The position numbers were made by a program, and so were the translations under genes. The notes beneath the pieces are model-generated. The model worked only from the letters and a program-made list of their open reading frames with translations, was not told the DNA's origin and did not search any database. Below are positions 31,466 through 39,869 of a DNA stretch of 46,630 nucleotides, in pieces. The stretch comes from Clostridia bacterium (GTDB lineage: Bacteria > Bacillota > Clostridia > Oscillospirales > Acutalibacteraceae). Every line of letters begins with the position of its first letter. The first letter of the stretch is position 1. Location: NCBI GenBank assembly GCA_017517865.1, contig JAFWYB010000009.1, positions 1 through 46,630 on the forward strand. The letters run 5' to 3'.

Positions 31466-32932
31466 TTATGCAAGCTCCAGCTTTACGCAAAGCGGAAATT
31501 CCGTATCCACACCGTCGGGAAGCTTCACGGTAAGGGCGTTTTCATCCTTTTCAAAGTTAACCTTTCCATAGCCGAGAAGCTCCGCCGACGAAATAATCAT
31601 ATCGCGCATTTTCTTTCTTGCAAGGGTTCTTATAACCATATCCTTACCATCGGGACGCATCTGGAAGACGTAAAGATTACCCTTTTTATATGTAAAACGG
31701 TAATCCCCTGCCGTAAACGCCTTTTCGTCACCGTCTTTGAAGAAGCCCGCTTCTGCATTGACCTCACCCTCACCGAAAACCTTCCAGTGGCTGCTGCCGT
31801 AAATACCCTCGCCGTTGATACCGAGCCATTTGCCCATATCAAGAAGCACCTTCGTCTCCTCCTCGGTAACTGTGCCGTCTGAGCGCGGGCCGATATTTAG
31901 AAGCAGTGAGCCGTTCTTACTTACTATATCAATAAAGTCACAGATTATCTGTCTTGAGCTCTTGTAGGTATTATCTGCTCTGTAGCCCCATGACTGCTTG
32001 CCGATAGCCGTGTCGGTCTGCCAATAGAAGGGAGAAATGCCCGTGAGGGCGCCTCTTTCAACATCAAAAATACCCACCGTGGGCGGAAAAGCCTCGTGCT
32101 TATAGTTTATTGTAACCTGCTTGCCCCACTCCTCACCGCGGTTATAATAATAAGCGGCAAGCTTTTTGAGCCAAGGCTTGAAGGCCTGATTCTGAATCCA
32201 CCAGTCGAAATAAAGAACAGAGGGCTGATATTTATCTATAAGCTCACAGGTGCGCACAAGCCAGTCATCAAGCCACTCCTCGGTGGGCGGTGTTGAATAG
32301 GGATTTTCCGTGTCAAGCTCGTGGGAGCCGTCTTCCGTAAGAGCGGCAGGGCCGTAAAAATCTCTGTAAGCCTCATCAAGCACATCGCTGTCACAGGTTC
32401 TGCCCGTATTGAGGAAAAAATAGTGCTCTGCCCTGTGAGTTGAGGCGCAGAAGGTAAGACCCGCCTTTTCACAGGCAGCCTTAAGCTCACCGATAACATC
32501 TCTTTCCGGTCCCATTTGTGTACTGTTCCAGCGGTTGAAATCGGTTTTATACATAGCAAAGCCGTCGTGGTGCTCTGCAACGGGTACAACATATTTTGCT
32601 CCCGCTTTGCAGAAAAGCTCAATCCACTCCTCAGCGCTGAACCTTTCAGCTTTAAACATAGGAATAAAATCCTTATAGCCGAACACATTGTGCTCACCGT
32701 AGGTTTTTCTGTGATGCTCAAACTCACGGCAGTTTTTATCATACATTGAACGGGGGTACCACTCGTTGCCGAAGGCAGGCACACTGTAAATTCCCCAATG
32801 AATGAAAATGCCCAGCTTACCCTCTCTCAGCCAATCGGGCACGGGGTGGTCGGCAAGTGACTGCCAGTCAGCCTTATATCTGCCTTTTTCAATTGTTTCG
32901 TCTATCAGCTTAAGATATTCGTTACGGTTCAT
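31466..32932 (-). CDS. Alpha-L-fucosidase, glycoside hydrolase family 29
   Basis: 488 residues. The GH29 barrel is clear: WLREGKLGIFIHWGIYSVPAFGNEWYPRSMY, VPVAEHHDGFAMYKTDFNRWN, THRAEHYFF, and YFDWW with the nucleophile D243. It is followed by ITINYKHE-like and LLLNIGPRSDGT motifs and a beta-sandwich C-terminal domain. It releases L-fucose from host mucin or milk-type glycans. No signal peptide, so it should act inside the cell on imported oligosaccharides. It has a strong promoter (32962-32990) and an AAGGAG site. No fucose catabolic genes lie nearby. Confidence 0.94.
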   Translation of the reverse strand: MNRNEYLKLIDETIEKGRYKADWQSLADHPVPDWLREGKLGIFIHWGIYSVPAFGNEWYPRSMYDKNCREFEHHRKTYGEHNVFGYKDFIPMFKAERFSAEEWIELFCKAGAKYVVPVAEHHDGFAMYKTDFNRWNSTQMGPERDVIGELKAACEKAGLTFCASTHRAEHYFFLNTGRTCDSDVLDEAYRDFYGPAALTEDGSHELDTENPYSTPPTEEWLDDWLVRTCELIDKYQPSVLYFDWWIQNQAFKPWLKKLAAYYYNRGEEWGKQVTINYKHEAFPPTVGIFDVERGALTGISPFYWQTDTAIGKQSWGYRADNTYKSSRQIICDFIDIVSKNGSLLLNIGPRSDGTVTEEETKVLLDMGKWLGINGEGIYGSSHWKVFGEGEVNAEAGFFKDGDEKAFTAGDYRFTYKKGNLYVFQMRPDGKDMVIRTLARKKMRDMIISSAELLGYGKVNFEKDENALTVKLPDGVDTEFPLCVKLELA

Positions 32933-32961
32933 ATGCTTTCTCCTTGTTCACCTTTTTTTAA

Positions 32962-32990
32962 ATAGTAACATAAAGCATCTCAATATTCAA
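32962..32990 (-). promoter_or_regulatory. Sigma-A promoter of the fucosidase gene
   Basis: Minus strand: TTGAAT (32985-32990), 17-nt spacer, TACTAT (32962-32967), 30 nt upstream of the ATG. Confidence 0.8.
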
Positions 32991-32992
32991 CA

Positions 32993-33029
32993 CAAAAAAT
33001 ATTCCCCGTGCAAAAAACACGGGGAATAT
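32993..33029 (-). terminator. Terminator of the 82-aa membrane protein gene
   Basis: Perfect 12-bp stem ATATTCCCCGTG (32999-33010)/CACGGGGAATAT (33018-33029), followed by a U run on the minus strand (32993-32998). It abuts the fucosidase promoter. Confidence 0.88.
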
Positions 33030-33034
33030 AAAAA

Positions 33035-33283
33035 TTATTTTTTGGAACAAAGAATCTTTGAACAAAGCGCCGAAATAATTGAAGCGAATACCATATCAGC
33101 ACCCAACATACCGATAAGATCTGTAACAAAAGGCTTTCCTGCTTCGGGATGCCATACAAAAGTGATACCGTCATCGGTTACATAATGAAAAACAAAATAG
33201 TTTATAATAAATACCACTATTGCAATAATAAAGCATACGAGAGAAAGCTTATTAAGATTCTTTCTTAATTTTTCAATATCCAT
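33035..33283 (-). CDS. Small two-helix membrane protein, 82 aa
   Basis: 82 residues, starting MDIEKLRKNLNKLS. It has two hydrophobic segments (about 13-34 and 57-75) separated by a short loop containing YVTDDGITFVWHPEAGKP. The tail is basic (CSKILCSKK). The ATG at 33283 lies after AAAGGAGT; an upstream in-frame ATG at 33301 overlaps that site and is not the start. It has its own terminator. Family not recognised. Confidence 0.75.
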   Translation of the reverse strand: MDIEKLRKNLNKLSLVCFIIAIVVFIINYFVFHYVTDDGITFVWHPEAGKPFVTDLIGMLGADMVFASIISALCSKILCSKK

Positions 33284-33371
33284 TTTTTTTACTCCTTTCA
33301 TTTAATTAATATATTTTTTGCTTAAAATGTTTACGCAAAACATTGAAACAACTGAAGTGCGCGCCGCAGAA

Positions 33372-34874
33372 TTATTTAAAAAGGCTCTTTATAATATTAA
33401 ATATAAATCTCACGGGAGTAAGAAGCATCTCAAAGAACTTAACAATGAAATTTGAATACTGCTTTTCCTCAACAAGAGGAATGAGTCTTTCGGCATCATC
33501 CTCTGAAACCTGCATAAACTGGGGAAGATTTTCATCGCTGAACACAGTAAGATCTCTGTAAACAATTTCATTGATAAGCTGCCAGTAATCTTCGTTTTTC
33601 TGGCTGTGCTCGAGACCCTTGAGGAACCAAGTTGTAAACGGGAATAAGCAGGTTGAAGCGTCAATCTGATTGTTTATATCAATAAAGCTGTAATCTGTAT
33701 ACTTTGCCTGAGTATATTTACTGCCGAGGGTTTCGCCGTAAAGAGCACATGTTGCACCGAAGGATGAAATCTCAAGAGTTGCAAGACCGTCTTCCATATG
33801 AACGGCATCATTGCTCAGAGGAATGGGTGCCTTACCGTATTTGCAGATAACCGCAAGATGAACCTTTTCACTTGCTTTCAGCAGAATATCCTCTGCCTTG
33901 AGCATAACGTTTTCGTGATAAAGCTTAGCGGTTGAAATAAGCTGAGCATATTTATGGTCAGGGCTTTCCCAATTTTCGCCGTACATTGTTTTCATCGCAG
34001 GAACAAAGTGCTGATCCTGAATGGTTACCCAGATTGCGGGAATTGTAGCAATAAGATCACGACAAATATCAAGCACCGCATCATAAATCGCCATTCTGAG
34101 CGCTGGCACTGCAATAGTGGCAAACAAAAGGTCAAAAACGCCTGTGCTGTTAAGAATGCCGAGAAGCGTATTATTATTGTTTATGTTAACAAGACCTAAA
34201 AGAAAGTTCTGAAGGCTGATATAATCAACATTGAAATTACCGCTCAGAAGCTCGCCGAAAAATGAAATACCGCCAACTGACGGAACACAGAGAAGAACAG
34301 AATCAATATCATCAAGATCGTTTTCATAAACGCCGAGATATGTTGTAACAACGGCTACACCGTAAGAAGAACCTACAAGCTCAATCTTATCTGAACCTGT
34401 TTCCGCTTTTACAAGCTCAATATAATTCCGAAGCTCGGGAACGATATCAAGAGGATTTTTGCGGCTGTCGTAAAGAAATTCGTATCTTCCGTCACCGGTA
34501 TGTGTAAGAACGGTAGGTTCAACAACAACACCCTCTGAATTGCTTCCGTCAGGTCCCATTGCAAGCATACCGAAGCTGTCCCATAAGAAAGAATACACAC
34601 AGGTGTATAATAAATCGGGCTCTCTGTTTTTAATTGAAGAAACAAGATATTCGTCAATATTATTGAGATTGCCGAGAATTCTGTCAGTATCAACAGGTGC
34701 AAAAAGCGGCTTTTTATCAGGGTCGTTTTCATAATAGATATTTGCCGACTGGAAACCGGTTACATACACCTGCGGAAGGTGGGCATAGGTTTCAGCAGCA
34801 AAGGCTGTGCTGCAACACGAAAAGAGCATAAGCAGAGTCAGTGCAAGGCATAACACCTTCTTAAAAAGCTTCAT
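33372..34874 (-). CDS. Exported alpha/beta-hydrolase (lipase/esterase-like)
   Basis: 500 residues. A signal peptide ends at about AFA-26. The mature start PQVYVTGFQSANIYY is the oxyanion-side strand, and IELVGSSYGVAVV gives a nucleophile elbow (G168-x-S170-x-G172). A His in the C-terminal half (candidates HMEDG or the LSND region) would complete the triad but cannot be assigned. The pattern is like LCAT/PGAP1-type or triacylglycerol-lipase-like hydrolases. The last 25 residues (VKFFEMLLTPVRFIFNIIKSLFK) form an amphipathic helix that may anchor it to the membrane. AAAGGAG precedes the ATG at 34874. Confidence 0.75.
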   Translation of the reverse strand: MKLFKKVLCLALTLLMLFSCCSTAFAAETYAHLPQVYVTGFQSANIYYENDPDKKPLFAPVDTDRILGNLNNIDEYLVSSIKNREPDLLYTCVYSFLWDSFGMLAMGPDGSNSEGVVVEPTVLTHTGDGRYEFLYDSRKNPLDIVPELRNYIELVKAETGSDKIELVGSSYGVAVVTTYLGVYENDLDDIDSVLLCVPSVGGISFFGELLSGNFNVDYISLQNFLLGLVNINNNNTLLGILNSTGVFDLLFATIAVPALRMAIYDAVLDICRDLIATIPAIWVTIQDQHFVPAMKTMYGENWESPDHKYAQLISTAKLYHENVMLKAEDILLKASEKVHLAVICKYGKAPIPLSNDAVHMEDGLATLEISSFGATCALYGETLGSKYTQAKYTDYSFIDINNQIDASTCLFPFTTWFLKGLEHSQKNEDYWQLINEIVYRDLTVFSDENLPQFMQVSEDDAERLIPLVEEKQYSNFIVKFFEMLLTPVRFIFNIIKSLFK

Positions 34875-34907
34875 TTGTCTGTCTCCTTTAATATTTAAAG
34901 TCACATC

Positions 34908-34936
34908 ATTATATAAAAACTTGCAGAATTTTACAA
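34908..34936 (-). promoter_or_regulatory. Sigma-A promoter of the exported hydrolase gene
   Basis: Minus strand: TTGTAA (34931-34936), 17-nt spacer, TATAAT (34908-34913), 33 nt upstream of the ATG. Confidence 0.78.
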
Positions 34937-35076
34937 TAGTTGCTTCCTTTTTTATTCTAAATTAACAAAATTTTTAACAGTTATTAAAGGCTACAACAAT
35001 TTTCCGTAACAATTAAAAAACCGAAACACTCTTAATGCTTTTTAAATCAGGGTACCTCAATGTCCTTTATCTATAC

Positions 35077-36213
35077 TCATGTATAACTTGACAAAGGCAG
35101 ATAAACGGGAGCAATAACCGTTTCACCCGCAGCAGTATAAACAAAGCCTGTACCGCCCTCAGTAAACCAATTGCACCTTCTGTTAAGCATATAAAGCAGC
35201 TTCCATCTTATTGCAGTGCTTCTGCCGTAGGTTTCAAAATGAAGTCCCTGAGTATAAATAAGATTTATTCCGTCAAGAACAATCCGTGTATCATTTTTAT
35301 GCTCGTGACCGCAGACAAAGGTGTGGGTACTGCCCGCGTCCTTCGCTCTGCGGAACATCATGCTTCCGCCGCCGTATTCAATTTCTTCTATGCAGTCACC
35401 GTAAACGAGCTCCGCCTCGCCCTTTTCCACATAATCCAATGCAGTCTGATACTGTTCAAGCGGGCGGTGCATAAGCACAGTACTCGCCACTGTCTTACCG
35501 CCGTTTTCCATGCGGATTTCATCTATGCGCCTTTCGTACCAGCTGAGCTGACTTTCGTCAAAGGAAAAGCCGTCATCGGTATTAACACTGTTATCCATAA
35601 AGAAAAGGGTCTGACTTATACCCGACGGAGTGCGTATATTTATTGCACAGTTTCCGAAGCCGTATACATCGTCTCCGCCCTCGTCAAAGCTGATGCAATA
35701 GGGTGAGCCGGTCATAGTACCGTACCACCAGCGGCGAAGCTCATATCTGTCTTCGGTTCCGGTATATTCCTGACCGTCGTGATTACCCGGCACAAAGCAC
35801 CAATACTGCTCTCTTTGCTCAAAGAAGACAGCAAGCTTTTTCTGAATACTCTCATTTCCGCTTAAAATAAGGTCACCAAGAAGAGCCACAAGGTCGGGCT
35901 TTTCGCTTTCAATAAGCTCTGAAAGGGTCTCAAACCAGAGCTCTCCGCTTTCATCGGTCAGGTGAGAATCGGAAACGGTTATTACCTTGAAAGGAACCTC
36001 AAGCATTTCACCGTCGGCACCGTATTTTGCAAGATAGGGTGTGCAGCTGCCGTCGTCAACAAAGCGCACCTGACCCTCAGCCGTTTCAGGCAGAGGCTCA
36101 CCCTCATAGCGGTTAGGAATAACGGAAAAGGACCATATATAGGCACCGCACCATAAAATTGCAATAACAAGAATAAGTGAAAATATTAATCTGTGTTTTT
36201 TTATAAAGCTCAA
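35077..36213 (-). CDS. Membrane-anchored metallophosphoesterase
   Basis: 378 residues. A membrane helix (about 9-30) is followed by an extracytoplasmic calcineurin-like phosphoesterase. Its five metal motifs are in order: TVSDSHL, LLGDLIL, VPGNHDGQ, VLMHRPL and FVCGHEHKND. The substrate is unknown; relatives act on nucleotides, phospholipids or wall polymers. The start appears to be TTG at 36213, seven bases after AAAGGAAG, which itself overlaps the rlmD stop codon. It is the last gene of an operon with the two-component system and rlmD. Confidence 0.88.
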   Translation of the reverse strand: MSFIKKHRLIFSLILVIAILWCGAYIWSFSVIPNRYEGEPLPETAEGQVRFVDDGSCTPYLAKYGADGEMLEVPFKVITVSDSHLTDESGELWFETLSELIESEKPDLVALLGDLILSGNESIQKKLAVFFEQREQYWCFVPGNHDGQEYTGTEDRYELRRWWYGTMTGSPYCISFDEGGDDVYGFGNCAINIRTPSGISQTLFFMDNSVNTDDGFSFDESQLSWYERRIDEIRMENGGKTVASTVLMHRPLEQYQTALDYVEKGEAELVYGDCIEEIEYGGGSMMFRRAKDAGSTHTFVCGHEHKNDTRIVLDGINLIYTQGLHFETYGRSTAIRWKLLYMLNRRCNWFTEGGTGFVYTAAGETVIAPVYLPLSSYT

Positions 36214-36226
36214 GCTGTCTCTTCCT

Positions 36227-37600
36227 TTACTGTTTTTTAATAAGCTTTACGGCACTTTCTACATGCACTGTTCTCGGGAACATATCGACTGCTGTTACCT
36301 CTGCTGCCTCATAGCCGAGAGGAGCAAAAAGAGCCAGGTCTCTTGCAAGGGTTGCAGGGTCGCAGGAAACGTATACCACTCTGTCGGGTGACATTTTCGC
36401 CACGGTTTCAATAACATCGGGGCTGCAGCCCTTTCTCGGCGGGTCAAGCACAACAACGTCGGGATGTATTCCCTGCTCATAAAGTGTTTTTGCCGCACCC
36501 TGAGCATCGTCACAGAAAAACTCTGCGTTTTCAATGCCGTTGAGCCTTGCGTTTTCTTTAGCATTTTCAATAGCCTGCGGAATTATCTCAACACCGATAA
36601 GCTTTTTCACACTGTCTGCCATTGTAAGGCCTATGGTTCCCGTACCGCAGTAAAGGTCGAGAAGAGTTTCTTCTCCCGTAAGGCAGGCATATTCCTTTGC
36701 CTTGCCGTAAAGGAGCTCTGTACCCTCGGGATTCACCTGATAAAAGGAAAGCGGACTTATTCTGAATCTCAGACCGCAGAGCACATCTTCAATATAGTCA
36801 CTGCCGTAAATTGTGATACACCTTTCACCGAGAACCACGTTGGTTTTTTCCTTATTTACGTTGAGTATTACCGACTTTACATCAAGACCCGTTGCAAGAA
36901 GCTTTCCGATAAGCCTTTCCTGCTTCGGAAGGCTGTCACCGTTTATTACAATACAGACCATTATCTCCCCCGTTGACCTTGCACGGCGGAAGTATATGTG
37001 TCTTAAAAGGCCCGTGCCGCTTTCTTCATTATATACGGTTACGGGATTTTCAAGTATGTACTCTCTTACAGCGGGCAGAAGCATATTGAATTCCTTCATC
37101 TGCAAAAGACATTCCCTGCTGTCTGTTATGCGGTGGGTACGCCTTGAATAGAAGCCCGTAAGAAGCTTGCCGCTTTCATCAATGCCGACGGGAATCTGTG
37201 CCTTGTTTCTGTAATATTCAGGCCTTTCTATTGAAAGAATCTGCTTTGCACTTATATCAAGACCGCCGATACGCCTCAGTGCATCGTCAACGGTCTGCTT
37301 TTTTATTTCCAGCTCTTTTTCATAGGTAATGTGTCTGTAAGCGCAGCCCCCGCAACGGCTGTCGTACTCACAGTCGGAGTCAACGCGGCAAGGCGCAGGC
37401 TTTATAATCCTTTTGATTTTGCCCACGGCATAGCTGCTTTTTACCTTTATGATATGCGCTTCTATTTCGTCACCCGGTGCAGTGCCCTCAACGAAAACAG
37501 CCATATCTCTGTATCGGCCGAGACCGCTTCCCTGAGAGGTAAGAGCGGTTATGCTGAGTCTTATATCGTCATTCTTTTTTATAACAGTTTCCTTTTTCAT
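36227..37600 (-). CDS. rlmD: 23S rRNA (uracil-C5)-methyltransferase, RlmD/TrmA family
   Basis: 457 residues. An N-terminal TRAM-like region (TALTSQGSGLGRYRDMAVFVEGTAPGDEIEAHI) is followed by a Cys cluster for an Fe-S centre (C71, C77, C83, C86). The SAM-binding motif LLDLYCGTGTIGLTMA comes next, with DPPRKG and the catalytic Cys in VYVSCDPATLARD. It methylates a uracil at C5 in rRNA (or tRNA for some relatives), so the symbol is a family-level call. ATG at 37600 has a weak GGTGA site; a TTG 12 codons upstream would overlap the kinase gene. It sits between the kinase and phosphoesterase genes with short gaps. Confidence 0.9.
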   Translation of the reverse strand: MKKETVIKKNDDIRLSITALTSQGSGLGRYRDMAVFVEGTAPGDEIEAHIIKVKSSYAVGKIKRIIKPAPCRVDSDCEYDSRCGGCAYRHITYEKELEIKKQTVDDALRRIGGLDISAKQILSIERPEYYRNKAQIPVGIDESGKLLTGFYSRRTHRITDSRECLLQMKEFNMLLPAVREYILENPVTVYNEESGTGLLRHIYFRRARSTGEIMVCIVINGDSLPKQERLIGKLLATGLDVKSVILNVNKEKTNVVLGERCITIYGSDYIEDVLCGLRFRISPLSFYQVNPEGTELLYGKAKEYACLTGEETLLDLYCGTGTIGLTMADSVKKLIGVEIIPQAIENAKENARLNGIENAEFFCDDAQGAAKTLYEQGIHPDVVVLDPPRKGCSPDVIETVAKMSPDRVVYVSCDPATLARDLALFAPLGYEAAEVTAVDMFPRTVHVESAVKLIKKQ

Positions 37601-37619
37601 TCTATCACCGGCTGTGCTT

Positions 37620-38906
37620 TTAATCCTCTCTGTCAAGCTCTATGCATATACGCAGTCCGCCCAGATGAGAGGGCTCTGCATATATTCTTCCGTTGTGAAG
37701 CTCGGTAATCTCACGGCAGATGGCAAGACCGAGCCCCGCAACCTTTCTGCCCTTGTCAGAGGTGTAAAGAGGCTCGAATATAATATCAAGCTTATCCTCG
37801 CTTACGCCCTCACCCGAATCGTCAACGGTAATGTATATCTTTTCTCTGTCTGATGAAAAGCTTATCTCTATCAGCTTTCTTTCACCCGTAAAATGCTTTA
37901 CGCAGTTTGCAAAAACATTGCTGAGCACACGTCTGCTCTTAGGCATATCAAGCCTTAAAAGGGCATCACCGTCACCTCTGAGAAACGCCTTGAATTCTAT
38001 ACCCTTGTTTTCTAATTCATCGGTGTATTCATCAATAACGCTGTGGTAAATCTCCTTAAGGGACACGTCCTCTTTTGTAATTTCCTGTTTTTCGTTAAAA
38101 CTCAGATAGTCGTCAAATTCCTTTATCAGCGCTGTTATGTCAACACTCTTGGCATAAACGGTTTTAAGATATCTGTTTTTTCTTTCCTCACTGAGGTTAT
38201 CCTTCTGAAGCTGCTCAGCGTAGCCCATTATGGAAGTAAGAGGTGTTTTTATATCGTGGGAAATTGACGCTATAATACGTCTTTCTGTCTGACGTCTGTC
38301 TTCAAGGTTTTCTGTAAGAGAAGCGAATCTGCCGTATACTCTGCCTGCATAGCCCTTTATCTTAACCTTTTTGAGCTTTCCTGTTTTATCATATTCCTCT
38401 ATGGCTCTGTTAAGGCTTATGAAGGGTCTTATCGTTATACTGTAAAGAGCAAAGAACAAAAGCGCAATTGCGGTCAGACCTATAATAAACTCAACGAAGA
38501 TAAACCACATAAGGCCGCTGCCCTCGTCAACATAATACCTCATCAGACGTACCGAGGATTTTATAACGAAGGCGTTACCGTTATAATCGAAGGGGGTCGG
38601 CACCTTCACGTCAAGAGCCGACCAGCTTCTGCCCTCACTTCTTGCAACAACCTCATTGCTTTCGTTCTCAATAACAATTACCGTATCCTGATATTCCTCG
38701 ATTATTCTGCTCCAGCTGTCAGGGCTCTCACAGGAAGTAAGCCTTTTGACAAGCTGAGAATTGAAGCTCTTGAGCATCACTCTGTCGTTATACGCCGAGC
38801 CCAGTACGTTTTTCGTTACTGCCGAATTATATAAAACAGCAAGTGCAACAATAACGGCAAGCAATATAAAGGATACCGCCGTATTTGCTTTTTTTAAAGG
38901 CTGCAT
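37620..38906 (-). CDS. Sensor histidine kinase
   Basis: 428 residues. A first membrane helix lies at about 10-30, an extracytoplasmic sensor domain at about 31-132, a second helix at about 135-158, a HAMP-like linker, then the H-box SISHDIKTPLTSIMGYAEQL, N-box VFANCVKHF, and ATP-binding DDSGEGVSEDKL and GLGLAI. The ligand is unknown. The ATG at 38906 follows GGAGG by eight bases; an upstream GTG overlaps that site. It is 20 nt downstream of its response regulator and 19 nt before rlmD. Confidence 0.92.
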   Translation of the reverse strand: MQPLKKANTAVSFILLAVIVALAVLYNSAVTKNVLGSAYNDRVMLKSFNSQLVKRLTSCESPDSWSRIIEEYQDTVIVIENESNEVVARSEGRSWSALDVKVPTPFDYNGNAFVIKSSVRLMRYYVDEGSGLMWFIFVEFIIGLTAIALLFFALYSITIRPFISLNRAIEEYDKTGKLKKVKIKGYAGRVYGRFASLTENLEDRRQTERRIIASISHDIKTPLTSIMGYAEQLQKDNLSEERKNRYLKTVYAKSVDITALIKEFDDYLSFNEKQEITKEDVSLKEIYHSVIDEYTDELENKGIEFKAFLRGDGDALLRLDMPKSRRVLSNVFANCVKHFTGERKLIEISFSSDREKIYITVDDSGEGVSEDKLDIIFEPLYTSDKGRKVAGLGLAICREITELHNGRIYAEPSHLGGLRICIELDRED

Positions 38907-38926
38907 CCTCTGCACCTCCGAAAATA

Positions 38927-39604
38927 TTACTTAATAAACTTGTATCCTACACCCCACACGGTTTTTATATATCTGTTTTCGGGGTCAAGCTTATCCCTGA
39001 TGTTTTTGATATTTACCGCAACGGTACCTATATCACCGAACTCGGTATCCCACACGTGGTTAAAAATCTGTTCTCTTGTGAGCACCTTGCCTGCATTTTC
39101 CATAAGATACTGCAAAAGCTGAAACTCCCTTGTAGAAAAGGAAACAAGCTCTCCCTTTCTGAAAACCTCATAGGAGTTAACGTTTATTTCAATGTCTCCT
39201 ACTCTGATAACATCTTTTTCGTTATCTCTTGCACCTCTCTTTTCTCTTCTGAGGTGAGCCTTGATCCTCGAAACGAACTCCTCAACTACAAAAGGCTTAG
39301 TAATATAGTCGTCGCCGCCGTTTTCAAAGCCCTCCACAGCATCGGCACTGCTGCCCTTTGCCGTAACAAAAACAATGGGACAGTCAACCGTGTTTCTTAT
39401 AAAGCGACAAAGCTCTATGCCTGAAATATCGGGCATCATAATATCAAGAGTTATAAGATCAATATCCTTTACATTTTCGGATATACAGTCGTAGGCTCCC
39501 CTGCCGTCGGTTTTTATGACGGTGCTGAAGCCTTCATCCTCCAGAGCATCTGAAATAAGCTGAGCTATTGCTAAATCGTCATCTACAATAAGAATCTTGC
39601 CCAT
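38927..39604 (-). CDS. OmpR/PhoB-family response regulator
   Basis: 225 residues. The receiver domain has the acidic pocket near residues 8-10, phosphoacceptor D54 (ITLDIMMPD) and the conserved Lys in DDYITKPF. The C-terminal winged helix ends RDKLDPENRYIKTVWGVGYKF. The ATG at 39604 is placed by AAAGGA eight bases upstream. It heads the operon regulator-kinase-rlmD-phosphoesterase and diverges from a second regulator gene 265 bp away. Confidence 0.93.
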   Translation of the reverse strand: MGKILIVDDDLAIAQLISDALEDEGFSTVIKTDGRGAYDCISENVKDIDLITLDIMMPDISGIELCRFIRNTVDCPIVFVTAKGSSADAVEGFENGGDDYITKPFVVEEFVSRIKAHLRREKRGARDNEKDVIRVGDIEINVNSYEVFRKGELVSFSTREFQLLQYLMENAGKVLTREQIFNHVWDTEFGDIGTVAVNIKNIRDKLDPENRYIKTVWGVGYKFIK

Positions 39605-39772
39605 ATTGAACATCCTTTCGCGGAAAATATACCTACTCATTCTGTATAATAATATATTAGCTTAAAAAAATAAAGAGTTTTAACAGTAATTTATCATTTT
39701 TAATATGTAAGACCGAAAACAGCCCTGTAAATTTATCTTAAGTTTTTCTGAAGCGGGTTATAATCTGAAAAA

Positions 39773-39815
39773 TTAAGAAAGTCTTAAGGAAAATTGTAAA
39801 AATTTGTGTTATTAT
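39773..39815 (+). promoter_or_regulatory. Direct-repeat regulator box and extended -10 promoter
   Basis: TTAAG at 39773-39777 and again at 39784-39788 (11-bp period) lie upstream of TGT-TATTAT (39807-39815), an extended -10. No -35 hexamer is found at the right spacing. A further CTTAAG lies at 39737-39742. The layout fits activation by an OmpR/PhoB-class regulator and resembles the TTAAG-N6-TTAAG CiaR-type box. It is probably autoregulatory for the regulator gene at 39870. Confidence 0.55.
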
Positions 39816-39869
39816 GATAGCAAGCACACCGTTGCGTAAAAAGATACACAGTCAGAGAGGGTAATAAAA

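Noticed and set aside
31340-31882. Open frame of 180 codons on the plus strand starting within the palindromic element
   Set aside because: It runs through the cloverleaf repeat and antisense to the GH29 gene, with no ribosome binding site; a shadow frame.
33302-33371. Weak hairpin (AATGTTT/AAACATT) as terminator of the exported hydrolase gene
   Set aside because: The stem has only seven weak pairs and a short U tail; evidence too thin to list.
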